Shown: positions 27,757 through 36,549 of the stretch, piece after piece | Position numbering within the stretch: the stretch's first letter is position 1 | How the letters are laid out: every line of letters begins with the position of its first letter | NCBI RefSeq assembly: GCF_019145475.1 | Contig: NZ_JAHTKI010000006.1 | Coordinates: 209,618-273,617, forward strand | Direction of reading: 5' to 3' | From: Pseudomonas botevensis | Lineage (GTDB): Bacteria; Pseudomonadota; Gammaproteobacteria; Pseudomonadales; Pseudomonadaceae | Length of the DNA stretch: 64,000 bases | Program-made: the position numbers and the translations under genes | The notes under the pieces: generated by a model | Told to the model about the DNA's origin: nothing | Database searches by the model: none | What the model saw: the letters and a program-made list of their open reading frames with translations, nothing else

Positions 27757-28668
27757 TCAGCCCTGGAAGTCGGCGCTGGCATACGCCGCCAGTTTGCCCT
27801 GGATGAAATCGAGGAAGCATTGAATGCGCAACGCCAGTTGCGAGTTACGGTAATACACCGCGTTGATCGGCTGCCGGTAACCGCTGTTGAATTGCGCCAG
27901 CAACACCTTGAGCCGGCCGGCGCGGATGTCGTCGATGGTCATGAAGTGCGACAGACAGGCAATGCCCTGCCCTTCCAGCGCCAGATGCCGCACGGTTTCG
28001 CCGCTGGATGCGCTGATCGCCGGGGTGATCGGCCAGCGGTCGCCGTGCACGTAACGCAGCGGCCACTGGTTGAGGCCTTCGTTCTGGGTGAAACCGAGCA
28101 AGGTGTGTTCGCTCAGGTTCACCACTTCCAGCGGTTCGCCATGTTTTTCCAGATAGGCGGGGCTGGCGACGATCAGCAGCGGGCTGCACCCCAGCGAACG
28201 CGCATGCAGCGTCGAGTCGGCCAGCGTGCCGATGCGGATGGCGATGTCGGTGCTTTGTTCCAGCAGGTCAATGATCAGATCATTGCTGTTGAGTTCGAGC
28301 TGGATGTCCGGATACAGCCGGCGGAACTCATCGATGTACGGCACGATGGCGTGCAGCATGAACGGCGACGCCGCGTTGATCCGCAACCGCCCGGACGGAT
28401 TTTGCTGGCGCGAGGACAGGCGTTCTTCGAGTTGATCCATCTGGTCGAGAATCAACTTGGCCTGCTCGAAGAAATACTTGCCCTCCTCGGTCAGATCCAT
28501 GCGCCGCGTGGTGCGGTTGATCAACGTGGTGTCGAGCTTGCCCTCCAGCCGCGACAAGGTACGGCTGACCGCCGACGGCGTCTGCCCGACCTGTTCGGCG
28601 GCGGCGGAAATCGAACCGCATTCGATCACGCAGACGAAAATCTGCAACTCATCGGATCTGGCTTTCAC
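27757..28668 (-). CDS. LysR-family transcriptional regulator
   Basis: A 303-aa LysR regulator. The winged helix-turn-helix is at about 5-65 (FVCVIECGSISAAAEQVGQTPSAVSRTLSRLEGKLDTTLINRTTRRMDLTEEG), followed by the effector-binding domain. It starts with GTG at 28668. Encoded between the SDR and mdaB-like genes on the same strand, with about 100 bp before the SDR gene. Target unknown. Confidence 0.9.
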   Translation of the reverse strand: MKARSDELQIFVCVIECGSISAAAEQVGQTPSAVSRTLSRLEGKLDTTLINRTTRRMDLTEEGKYFFEQAKLILDQMDQLEERLSSRQQNPSGRLRINAASPFMLHAIVPYIDEFRRLYPDIQLELNSNDLIIDLLEQSTDIAIRIGTLADSTLHARSLGCSPLLIVASPAYLEKHGEPLEVVNLSEHTLLGFTQNEGLNQWPLRYVHGDRWPITPAISASSGETVRHLALEGQGIACLSHFMTIDDIRAGRLKVLLAQFNSGYRQPINAVYYRNSQLALRIQCFLDFIQGKLAAYASADFQG

Positions 28669-28729
28669 GGATGTCCTCGAATCGAAAAGGCCTGCTGCGC
28701 AAGCTCAGGCCTTCGATAGTAGCCGAGTG

Positions 28730-29320
28730 TCAGGCCTTGAGGCCAAACACCTCGGTCAGGTGCTGCTCGTAACGCGCCACGTCGGCCTCGATGTTCGGAC
28801 GCTTCATCACGTCCACGCAAAGGAACGTCGGCAGGCCGGTCATACCGAGGAACTGGTTGGCCTTGTGGAACGGGAAATACACGGCGTCCACGCCCTTGGC
28901 TTCGAAGAAGTCGGTCGGGTCGTCGAAGGCTTGCTGCGGGGCGTTCCAGGTCAGCGACAACATGTATTGCTTGCCCTGGATCAGACCGCCGCTGCCGTAC
29001 TTCTGCGACGCGTCGGAACGGGTGCGGCCGTCGCTGGCGTAGAGGCTGCCGTGGCCTTCGGTGAAGACTTCGTCGATGTACTTTTTCACCGTCCACGGCG
29101 CGCCCATCCACCAGCCCGGCATCTGATAAATGACCACGTCGGCCCAGAGGAACTTGGCGACTTCCTCGGCGATGTCGTAACCCTCGTCGATGAAGGTGGT
29201 CTTGACGTCGACACCGCCGCGATCCAGCACACTCAGCGCCGCCTCGTGCAGGGTGGTGTTGTAGCGACCATCGGAATGAGCGAATTTTTTACCGCCATTG
29301 AGCAACAAGACTTTTTTCAT
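28730..29320 (-). CDS. mdaB: NAD(P)H quinone reductase, MdaB-like
   Basis: A 196-aa flavodoxin-fold reductase of the MdaB type. Diagnostic stretches are KKVLLLNGGKKFAHSDGRYN at the N terminus and VIYQMPGWWMGAPWTVKKYIDEVF around residue 65-90, the FAD and quinone site. MdaB reduces quinones in two-electron steps, protecting against oxidative stress. The YgiN-like monooxygenase, its partner in a proposed quinone redox cycle, is encoded divergently next to it. Confidence 0.9.
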   Translation of the reverse strand: MKKVLLLNGGKKFAHSDGRYNTTLHEAALSVLDRGGVDVKTTFIDEGYDIAEEVAKFLWADVVIYQMPGWWMGAPWTVKKYIDEVFTEGHGSLYASDGRTRSDASQKYGSGGLIQGKQYMLSLTWNAPQQAFDDPTDFFEAKGVDAVYFPFHKANQFLGMTGLPTFLCVDVMKRPNIEADVARYEQHLTEVFGLKA

Positions 29321-29518
29321 GGAGCGCCTCAATCGGATTCCGATGCGCAGCCGCCGGGGCTGGATGGAGAAGGGAGAAATTTGAATGGCGGCAGATTAGC
29401 GACCGGTCTCGCGCGGAATAAGCCGTGGCCGCGCAAAATACATTTGAGAAAAACGCACGAATCAAGAGCAGATTGTTGCCGTAGGATTGGCCGCCATCTG
29501 AACTGGAGGAAGTGTCTG

Positions 29519-29833
29519 ATGAGTGAACGTCACGGTTTTATCCTGCACGCCAAGACCCGCCCGGAAAAAGCCGAGGCCTTCGAGGCGCTGTTTCGCGCCT
29601 ATGTCGAACCGAGCCGCGCGGAGCCGGGTTGCATCGAGTACCACATGCTGCGCGACAAAGAAGATCCGACCCTGTTCATCTTCTATGAGATCTGGGAATC
29701 CCGGGCGCATCTGGACGTGCATTCGAACCTGCCGCACATGCAGGAATTCTTCGCCAAGCGCATGGATTACCTGGAGCGGGATTTCGATATCCGTCCGATC
29801 GAAATGCTCAGCGCGTCGTCGGCTAGCCGCTGA
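29519..29833 (+). CDS. ygiN: Antibiotic biosynthesis monooxygenase-fold (YgiN-like) protein
   Basis: A 104-aa protein of the ABM fold: FILHAKTRPEKAEAFEALFR, SRAEPGCIEYHMLRD, and FIFYEIWESRAHLDVHSNLPHMQEF are typical of YgiN-type quinol monooxygenases, small dimeric cofactor-free enzymes. The start is fixed by TGGAGGAA at about 29504-29511. It is divergent to the mdaB-like gene and overlaps the 3' end of the convergent TauE gene by 11 bases. Confidence 0.88.
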   Translation: MSERHGFILHAKTRPEKAEAFEALFRAYVEPSRAEPGCIEYHMLRDKEDPTLFIFYEIWESRAHLDVHSNLPHMQEFFAKRMDYLERDFDIRPIEMLSASSASR

Positions 29834-30587
29834 TCAACAGGTGGGCGCCGAGCGCGCCCAGACCGACGAAGAACACCCGCTTGAACAGCACCGCGCTGAT
29901 CCGCTGCCGCAGCCATTGGCCGAGCAACATGCCCAGCACCGCCGGGATCAGCGCCAGCAGCGAGGCGCTCAACTCCCCGCCGCCCAGCGCTCCGCGCCAA
30001 AGCAATCCACCGGCCAAAGCCAGGGTCGACACGGTGAAGGACAGGCCCAGCGCCTGCACCAATTCATCGCGGTTCAAGCCCAGGGCCTGCAGGTACGGCA
30101 CCGCCGGAATCACGAATACGCCGGTGGCCGAGGTGATGACGCCGGTGATCACCCCACACAACGGCCCCAGCCACGGTTCGTGACGACGACTGACACGCAG
30201 TGTCGGCAGGAACAGACCGCTCAGCGCATACAGCAACAACGCCGCGCCGAGCCCACGCACCACCCAATGTCCTCCCGCCATGCCGATCCATAACGTGCCG
30301 ATGCCGGTGCCGAGAAAGATCATCAGCAGCATCGGCCACAGCCGTTGGATCAGCCCGCGCAGATGCCCGCCGAATGCCAGTTGCCAGACGTTGGTCAGCG
30401 TTGCCGGAATAATCAGCAGCGCCGCAGCCTGCGACGGCGCCATAGCCAGGCCGAGCAGCCCCATGGCGACCGTGGGCAGGCCGAGGCCGATCACGCCTTT
30501 GATCAGGCCGGCGACGATGAAAGTGGCGATCACCAGCAAAGACAGGGTCAGGCCGAGGTTCTGGTAAAAATCTGCGAGTGCGTTCAT
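29823..30587 (-). CDS. TauE/SafE-family membrane permease
   Basis: A 254-aa inner-membrane protein with about seven to eight hydrophobic segments. The family repeat is seen as GLIKGVIGLGLPTVAMGLLGLAM near residue 27 and GVITGVITSATGVFVIPAVPYLQ near residue 140. TauE/SafE proteins export sulfite or organosulfonates or related anions; the substrate here is unknown. Confidence 0.88.
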   Translation of the reverse strand: MNALADFYQNLGLTLSLLVIATFIVAGLIKGVIGLGLPTVAMGLLGLAMAPSQAAALLIIPATLTNVWQLAFGGHLRGLIQRLWPMLLMIFLGTGIGTLWIGMAGGHWVVRGLGAALLLYALSGLFLPTLRVSRRHEPWLGPLCGVITGVITSATGVFVIPAVPYLQALGLNRDELVQALGLSFTVSTLALAGGLLWRGALGGGELSASLLALIPAVLGMLLGQWLRQRISAVLFKRVFFVGLGALGAHLLISG

Positions 30588-30685
30588 GGCGCTACTGTGC
30601 GCTTCGGATGACGGGTTGAAAATCTGGCATACACTGAGGCTGCCTCTTGATTTTCAAGAGGCTTGGATTTTCCTTGAAGCGGCGG

Positions 30686-30769
30686 GCCTCTTCGCGGGCA
30701 AGCCCGCTCCCACAGGTTTTGTGTTCGCCACCGAACCCATGTGGGAGTGGGCTTGCCCACGAAGAGGCC
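30686..30769. repeat. REP doublet (REPIN-like)
   Basis: Two inverted copies of a Pseudomonas REP sequence: one over 30686-30716 (GCCTCTTCGCGGGCAAGC and following bases), the other complementary over 30738-30769 (ending in GGGCTTGCCCACGAAGAGGC), separated by about 20 bases. It lies between the divergent TauE and LysR genes. Confidence 0.85.
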
Positions 30770-30799
30770 GGCCCTGACACCCAAAATACCGAGCGCCTC

Positions 30800-31681
30800 A
30801 TGCACTTCGACCTCACCGACCTGCGCCTCTACCTGCACATCCTCGACACCGGCAACATCACCGCCGGCGCGGCCCGCAGCCACCTCTCGCTGGCCGCCGC
30901 CAGCGCGCGCATCCGCGCCATGGAAGCCTCGCTGGGCACCGAGTTCCTGCAACGCGGGCGCCGTGGGGTCACGCCGACTGCGGCGGGCAAGGCCCTGGCG
31001 CAACATGCGCGGATACTTCTGCAACAGGCCGAGCGGATGCAACAGGACCTGGCCGACTACGCCCGAGGCGTCAAAGGTCAGGTGCGCCTGTTGTGCAACA
31101 CCACCGCCATGACCGAATACCTGCCGGAGGTGCTGGCGGACTTTCTGTGCAGTCACCGCAACCTGGACATCGACTTGCAGGAGTTGCCCAGCGCCCGCAT
31201 CACCCATGCCTTGCGCCAGGGCGCGGCGGATCTGGGGATTGTCTCTGATGCGGTCGATACCACCGATTTGCAGACCCGCCCCTTTCGCGACGATCCACTG
31301 GTGCTGATTCTGCCGACGGGTCATCCGCTGGCCGAACGTTCGTCGCTGACCTTCAGCGAAACCCTCGGCCATGACTACGTGGCGCTGGGCGCCGACAGCG
31401 CGCTGGCGATTCATCTGGAGGAACAGGCGCTGCACATCGGGCAACGGATGTCGATCCGCATCCGCGCCGACGGCTTCGATGGCGTGACGCGCATGGTCGC
31501 CCGAGGCGCCGGGTTGGCCATCGTGCCGAAAGTCGCCATCGAACGCTGGGCGCCGGCAGGCGGAGTCATCAGCCGGCCGCTGGACGAATCCTGGGCCAAC
31601 CGCCGGCTGCAACTGTGCGCGCGCCGTTTCGAGCAGCTGCCCGGTTACGCCCAGGCGTTGCTCGAGGCGCTGATGCCTTGA
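30800..31681 (+). CDS. LysR-family transcriptional regulator
   Basis: A 293-aa LysR regulator. The DNA-binding domain spans about residues 3-62 (LRLYLHILDTGNITAGAARSHLSLAAASARIRAMEASLGTEFLQRGRRGVTPT); the effector domain follows (about 90-290). The frame continues upstream through the REP doublet, but MHFDLTDLRLYL at 30800 is the normal LysR start. It is divergent to the TauE/SafE gene, which is therefore the likely target. Confidence 0.88.
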   Translation: MHFDLTDLRLYLHILDTGNITAGAARSHLSLAAASARIRAMEASLGTEFLQRGRRGVTPTAAGKALAQHARILLQQAERMQQDLADYARGVKGQVRLLCNTTAMTEYLPEVLADFLCSHRNLDIDLQELPSARITHALRQGAADLGIVSDAVDTTDLQTRPFRDDPLVLILPTGHPLAERSSLTFSETLGHDYVALGADSALAIHLEEQALHIGQRMSIRIRADGFDGVTRMVARGAGLAIVPKVAIERWAPAGGVISRPLDESWANRRLQLCARRFEQLPGYAQALLEALMP

Positions 31682-31733
31682 CTCTACCGCTAGGGGCAGA
31701 CTCTATCCTGTGAGCTTCATTTCAGGAGTACAC

Positions 31734-32315
31734 ATGATGAGCAAACGCATGCTCGTGATTCTGGGTCATCCGTCCACCGACAGCTTTTGCGGCGCCCTGA
31801 CCGACACTTACGTCCAGGCCGCCAAGGAAGCCGGCCATGACGTGCGCCTGCTGCGTCTGGATGCGCTGGACTTCGACCCGGTCCTGCACGAGGGTTACAA
31901 CAAGGTCCAGCCCCTGGAGCCGGATCTGCTGCAGGCCCAGACCGACATCACCTGGGCCGAACACCTGACGTTCGTCTATCCGATCTGGTGGGGCGGGATC
32001 CCGGCGCTGTTCAAGGGTTTTCTCGACCGGATCCTGCTGTCCGGCTTCGCCTTCAAGTACCGCAAGGGCAAGGCCTTCCCGGACAAACTGCTCAAGGGCC
32101 GCACCGCGCATCTGCTGGTGACCATGGATACACCGCCCTGGTACTACAAGTGGATCTATCGCATGCCGGGCCTGCACCAGATGCGCAAGACCACCCTGGA
32201 ATTCTGCGGCATCAAGCCGACCAAGACGCTGACGTTCGGGCCGATCCTGGGCTCCAAGCCAGAACAGCGTGACGTCTGGCTGGAGCAGGCGCGCCTGACC
32301 GCCGCCGCCAGCTGA
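31734..32315 (+). CDS. Flavodoxin-fold NAD(P)H oxidoreductase
   Basis: A 193-aa protein of the flavodoxin_2 family (quinone reductase/KefF-like). Visible motifs are MLVILGHPSTDSFCGALTDTYVQAAKEAGHDVRLLRL at the N terminus and FVYPIWWGGIPALFKGFLDRILLSGFAFKY around residue 80-110. Two adjacent ATGs (31734, 31737) follow an AGGAG at 31724-31728. Probably reduces quinones or nitro compounds using FMN or FAD. Confidence 0.88.
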   Translation: MMSKRMLVILGHPSTDSFCGALTDTYVQAAKEAGHDVRLLRLDALDFDPVLHEGYNKVQPLEPDLLQAQTDITWAEHLTFVYPIWWGGIPALFKGFLDRILLSGFAFKYRKGKAFPDKLLKGRTAHLLVTMDTPPWYYKWIYRMPGLHQMRKTTLEFCGIKPTKTLTFGPILGSKPEQRDVWLEQARLTAAAS

Positions 32316-32334
32316 GGCTTTCCCGCCAGCACCA

Positions 32335-32360
32335 CTGACGGCGCCAACGCGCGCCGTCAG
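32335..32360 (+). terminator. GC-rich hairpin after the oxidoreductase
   Basis: A perfect 10-bp stem CTGACGGCGC (32335-32344) / GCGCCGTCAG (32351-32360) with a 6-base loop. There is no T run, so termination activity is uncertain. Confidence 0.4.
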
Positions 32361-32516
32361 CCCCTCTCCGGGCTCACGCCGAGGCCCGTCCGTCACCTGT
32401 GCGCGTCATTTGCGCACAGTTGCAACGTTTTGAATGGTATTGCTCTTATAATCGCCCCCGATCAGGCATGAGGCCTGGTCGCGCCATGCGCTGTTTGATC
32501 ATCGAGACGGATCTTT

Positions 32517-32927
32517 ATGTATATCGGCAAAGCCGCCCAGCTGTCGGGCACCACAGTCAAAAGCATTCGCCATTACGAGGAAATCGGCCTGTTGCCCGAG
32601 CCCAAGCGTGAAGGCAAATACCGCATCTACAGCCAGCAGAGCGTCGAGGTCCTGACGTTCATCAAGTGCGCCCAGCAACTGGGCTTCAAGCTCAAAGAAC
32701 TGCAGGTCATCCTCAACAACTATCGCGGCGACAACTTTCCCTGGGACATGGCGCAAAAAGCGATCGCCGAAAAAAAAGCCGAGCTGGTTTCCCAGATCGG
32801 CGATTTGCAGCAAGTCCACGATGGCCTCGAAGCGTTTGAAAACAACCTCAACGAAGCCCGCCAGGAATGTCAGTTCGAGCGTATCGCCCGCCACGGTGAA
32901 AAAAAGCCGGCCAACATGCTGAACTGA
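32517..32927 (+). CDS. MerR-family transcriptional regulator
   Basis: A 136-aa MerR regulator. The winged-helix DNA-binding part (residues 1-70) is typical: YIGKAAQLSGTTVKSIRHYEEIGLLPEP...GKYRIYSQQSVEVLTFIKCAQQLGFKLKEL. A long dimerisation coil follows (about 80-120). The C-terminal Cys clusters of metal-sensing members are absent; the only Cys residues are at about 51 and 117. A TATAAT at 32447-32452 may be its -10. It is convergent with the MMPL gene at the end of the 11-gene lipid operon. The promoter of that operon (47778-47809) has a MerR-type spacer and dyad, so this protein is its best candidate activator. That link is an inference. Confidence 0.85.
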   Translation: MYIGKAAQLSGTTVKSIRHYEEIGLLPEPKREGKYRIYSQQSVEVLTFIKCAQQLGFKLKELQVILNNYRGDNFPWDMAQKAIAEKKAELVSQIGDLQQVHDGLEAFENNLNEARQECQFERIARHGEKKPANMLN

Positions 32928-32996
32928 ACACCCTGCTGCGCCACATGACCTGGCTCGCATGCCGAATCGCGGCATACAGACCGGGCCGGTGGCGAA

Positions 32997-35618
32997 TCAA
33001 CCGGCAACAGCCTCCCCTGCTTCGTGCGGTGCCGGCACCTTCGGCGCAACCGGAGCAATCGCGCCGAAGAACCATGGCGAAACCAGGGTCACCAGCACAA
33101 TGGTCATGACCCCGCTGGAGAACAGCGCCATGGCCACCAGTGCGCCGAGGTCGACGATCGGCTTGAAGTCGGAAAACAGCAGCGCCATGAAGCCCACGGA
33201 GAAGATCACCACGTTCATCACCGTGGAGCGACCGACGCTGTGCATTGCCTGCAGAATGGCCGCATCGATTTCAATTCCCTGCTGCACCAGCAGCTTGATC
33301 CGCGACAGCAGATGCACCGCATAGTCGACCACCCCGACCACCAGGAACGTCACCAGCGTCGTGCCGATGTTCAGCTCGATGCCGAACAGGAACATGAAGC
33401 CGTAGACGGTCACCGAGGTGGTCAACAAGGTCAGCATGCCGAGCAAGCCCAGCCGCACGGATTTGAGCCAGTACATCATCATCAGCGTCACCACCAGCAA
33501 CGCCAGGGAGAAGCTCAGCACCTGGCCCTGGGTGATTTCCTGCAACACGCCGGTCCAGATCAACGGGGTGCCGGCGTGCGTCACTTCAAGGTTCGCCGGT
33601 TTGTTGACCAGCAGCCAGGCATCCAGCCGATCGAGCATGGCCTGATAGTCGCTGGCGACCGACGAGGTCATGGTGTACAGGGTCAAGGCCTTGGAGAAGT
33701 CGGCGTTGAGTACGTTGTTCAGGTCGGAACCACCACCGTTTTCAAACAGCATCACATGCTGTTCGATCAGCGAGTTGCCCGGCACTTCGAACTGCTCGAC
33801 CTGCCCTTCGTCGTTGACCGACGTGACCTTCTCCAGCGCATTCGGCACGCGCAGGTATTCAGGGTTCATGTCGTTGAGCACCAGGTTCATGCGCTTGACG
33901 TAGGTGGCCAGCGAGTAGCCGTAACTGATGTTCGGCTGCTGCTTGATGAAGTGGTCGAGCTTGTCGATGAACTGCACCACTTCGGTGGTCAGCACGCCGC
34001 GCGGCTCCTTGCTGTCGATGGCGATCCAGCCCGGTGCCGTGCCCGCCACCCTGGCGTGGTTGATGAACTGGTCAGAGACGCGGATATGGCTTTCCGGCTT
34101 GAAATAGGCAATGCCGGAGTCTTCGATGTCGACGCGGAACGTGAACACCGTCGCCAGCGCCAGCAGCGGCACGACCACCACGAGGATCGGTTTGCGCAAG
34201 CGGATCATCCAGGCACAGAACGCGACCAGATACCGCGAGATGATCGATTCCTTGTGGACGACAACCCGGCTCTGAGCCACCGGGTCCTTGCCCCAGATCG
34301 AGATCCAGGCCGGAATCAGCAGCAATGAAATGATCAGCGCCGCCGTCAGGCCGATGGACATGAACACCCCGAAATTGCGGATGCTGACAATGTTGTTGGT
34401 GGTGGAAATCATGAACGTGGCGATGGTCGTCACCGTGGTCAACACCACCGGCACCACCATCAGCCGCTGGGTTTCGCGGTTGGCTTCGCGGTTGCTCTTG
34501 CCGGCGCTTTTCTGCTCGTAGTACTCGGCCATCACATGGATCGCGTCGGAACAGCAGATGGTGAACAGGAACACCGGCAGCACGCTGGTCAACAGGTCGA
34601 ACGGCACGCGCAGCAACGCCATCAGCCCCAGGGTCCAGATGGTGCAGAACAGAATGTTGAACAGCGGCAACACCACGCCCAGCGGTTTGCGGAAGAAGAA
34701 CACCAGCAACAGGGTGATCAACACAAACACGATGGGAAACAGCACCGCCAGGTCGTGATCGATGATTTCCTGCTGGGCGGCGATGAAGATCGGCATCCCG
34801 GCGATGAAGATCTCATCCGTGTACTCTGGGTGATCGGCCTGATACTGGGCGACGATGCTGCGCACGATCTGATAGGCGCGCAATTGCGCCTGCGCGTCGT
34901 CCTGTTTGGTGCCGAGTTCGGCCACCAGCATGGCGACTTTCTTGTCCTTCGACACCACGCCATCGACCATCAGCTCGTTGCCCATGATCTGCGATTCGAC
35001 CACCGCCGGATCCATGTCGTAGGCATTGAGGGTCTTGTGAATCAGCAACTCGCCATCGTCGGTCAGGACGATGTTTTCCAGGTCACCCATCGACGCCATT
35101 TCGCGGATCGGGTTGATCCGTTCGGCGAGAAAGGTCAGGAACAGCTGGTCGTGGGAATCCCAGTTCTGGCTTTGCGCATGATCACGCAGGGCCTTGGCGT
35201 TGGCGTAGTCGTTCTGGGAGAAACCGCCCTCCAGAATGTCCCGGGTCAACAACTGCGCACGGCTGTCGTCCGGGTAGCGGGCGACGATTTGCGCCAGGGT
35301 GTCCTTGTCCGCATCGTTGGCCAGAATCATCTTGCGCACCGACTGCGACATCGAGAACAGCGCATTGAGCGTCTGCTTGTTGAACACCGTCTGCGGGTTG
35401 TTCAGCGCCACCATCACCGAGTCGAACGTGCCGGTGAACTCACCCTGCAGATCGATGATGGTCTTGCGGGCCGGGTGGTTTTCCTTGAGCAGGTAAGGGT
35501 TGGTGTCGGAAACCAGCGCGCCCAGCGTATAGGTGAAATACGCCGTGATCGCCACCAGCAGGAAAACAATCGCCCGCGCGTGGCGCTCGACGAAATTCAG
35601 ATATCTTTCCATGATCAT
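32997..35618 (-). CDS. MMPL/RND-family exporter
   Basis: An 873-aa inner-membrane transporter with two repeats of a large periplasmic loop and six-helix bundles, about 12 membrane segments in all. The first bundle carries the charged helix FTICCSDAIHVMAEYYEQ, the second VGVVDYAVHLLSRIKLL, the conserved Asp/His-containing helices of proton-driven MMPL/HpnN-type lipid transporters. It is the last gene of the ketosynthase operon. Together with the LolA-like protein and the barrel it suggests export of the operon's lipid-like product. The ATG at 35612 is an alternative start. Confidence 0.88.
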   Translation of the reverse strand: MIMERYLNFVERHARAIVFLLVAITAYFTYTLGALVSDTNPYLLKENHPARKTIIDLQGEFTGTFDSVMVALNNPQTVFNKQTLNALFSMSQSVRKMILANDADKDTLAQIVARYPDDSRAQLLTRDILEGGFSQNDYANAKALRDHAQSQNWDSHDQLFLTFLAERINPIREMASMGDLENIVLTDDGELLIHKTLNAYDMDPAVVESQIMGNELMVDGVVSKDKKVAMLVAELGTKQDDAQAQLRAYQIVRSIVAQYQADHPEYTDEIFIAGMPIFIAAQQEIIDHDLAVLFPIVFVLITLLLVFFFRKPLGVVLPLFNILFCTIWTLGLMALLRVPFDLLTSVLPVFLFTICCSDAIHVMAEYYEQKSAGKSNREANRETQRLMVVPVVLTTVTTIATFMISTTNNIVSIRNFGVFMSIGLTAALIISLLLIPAWISIWGKDPVAQSRVVVHKESIISRYLVAFCAWMIRLRKPILVVVVPLLALATVFTFRVDIEDSGIAYFKPESHIRVSDQFINHARVAGTAPGWIAIDSKEPRGVLTTEVVQFIDKLDHFIKQQPNISYGYSLATYVKRMNLVLNDMNPEYLRVPNALEKVTSVNDEGQVEQFEVPGNSLIEQHVMLFENGGGSDLNNVLNADFSKALTLYTMTSSVASDYQAMLDRLDAWLLVNKPANLEVTHAGTPLIWTGVLQEITQGQVLSFSLALLVVTLMMMYWLKSVRLGLLGMLTLLTTSVTVYGFMFLFGIELNIGTTLVTFLVVGVVDYAVHLLSRIKLLVQQGIEIDAAILQAMHSVGRSTVMNVVIFSVGFMALLFSDFKPIVDLGALVAMALFSSGVMTIVLVTLVSPWFFGAIAPVAPKVPAPHEAGEAVAG

Positions 35619-35642
35619 GCGTTCCAGGGTCAGGGTCGGAGC

Positions 35643-36479
35643 TTAGCGGGCAGACACGGCGTATTCCGGCAGGTCGCCGGTTTTCAGCCCGCGCTTGATC
35701 GCGGTCTGGGTGAACAGGCGATCTTCCAGCGGCACGTTGTACTGCAACTGGTTGAAGCGCATCTCCGAGCGCGTGCCATCGATGAAGTGTTCGGTTTCGC
35801 TGAGCACGATGCTGTCGATCGAATCGATGGTCTCGACTTTCTGCGTGCGCATCTGCTTGATCAGCACGCCTTTGACGTCGAAGAAATCCTGACGCATGAC
35901 CAGCAGATTCTGCTTGTCGATCCAGACTTTCAGCTTGTTGTAACCGGTCTTGGCCAGCACCTCGGGAGAGGTCGGCTCACGTTCGATCACGTAGCAGTCG
36001 CGGCCCTTGATCGACTCTTCGCCCAACAGCTTCTGCGAGTAATCCTTGACGCGGATCTTGTCCAGGTCGGCGTAGGAGTACTCGCTGCCCATGAACGAGC
36101 CGCGCTTGTCGGTGGTGGAGATCCGGCGGGTCTGGCGGCTGACCGGCAGGTACATCCACTGGCTGTCTTCCAGGCCCAGGGTTTCGTGGGGGTTTTCGAT
36201 GTGGAACGCCACGTCGCGCACATCGGTAGGGGCTGAGAAATACATGCTGAATTTGTCGCTGTCCGGGTAGTCCTTTTGCAGGTAAGTGAACTCGCGAACC
36301 CGGGTGTTGCCCTTCTTGTCGTGAAGGATCAGCGACACCTGGGACATGAAGCTGGTGCCGTCGTTGCGGTCGCGCACCTGGCGCATGATGTCGTCGGCAT
36401 TGCTGGCGTCGGCGGCGCCGGCACACGCGCTTCCCAGGATCAGCGCGGCGGTGGTCAGGCTTTTGAAAATCGGCAACAT
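35643..36479 (-). CDS. LolA-like outer-membrane lipoprotein-sorting family protein
   Basis: A 278-aa secreted protein: signal peptide MLPIFKSLTTAALILGSACAGAADA with probable cleavage near residue 22-24, then a LolA-like half-barrel domain (DDIMRQVRDRNDGTSFMSQVSLILHDKKGN, KFSMYFSAPTDVRDVAFHIEN, QWMYLPVSRQTRRI, KLKVWIDKQNLLVMRQDFFD). Members of this subfamily are often encoded next to MMPL transporters and are thought to carry a hydrophobic ligand across the periplasm. Its place 24 bp before the MMPL gene fits that. Confidence 0.82.
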   Translation of the reverse strand: MLPIFKSLTTAALILGSACAGAADASNADDIMRQVRDRNDGTSFMSQVSLILHDKKGNTRVREFTYLQKDYPDSDKFSMYFSAPTDVRDVAFHIENPHETLGLEDSQWMYLPVSRQTRRISTTDKRGSFMGSEYSYADLDKIRVKDYSQKLLGEESIKGRDCYVIEREPTSPEVLAKTGYNKLKVWIDKQNLLVMRQDFFDVKGVLIKQMRTQKVETIDSIDSIVLSETEHFIDGTRSEMRFNQLQYNVPLEDRLFTQTAIKRGLKTGDLPEYAVSAR

Positions 36480-36549
36480 GAGAACTTCCCTTTTCGTTGT
36501 ATGGGTGCAATGGATGCCCACGTCGGCAGCGGCACGCAGGCGCATGGGG

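Noticed and set aside
32959..32975. ATGCCG/CGGCAT hairpin between the MerR and MMPL genes
   Set aside because: Only a 6-bp stem without a T run, too weak to call a terminator.
34536..36236. 566-codon open frame on the plus strand
   Set aside because: Antisense to the MMPL and LolA-like genes, with the same His/Gln/Arg-rich mirror composition.
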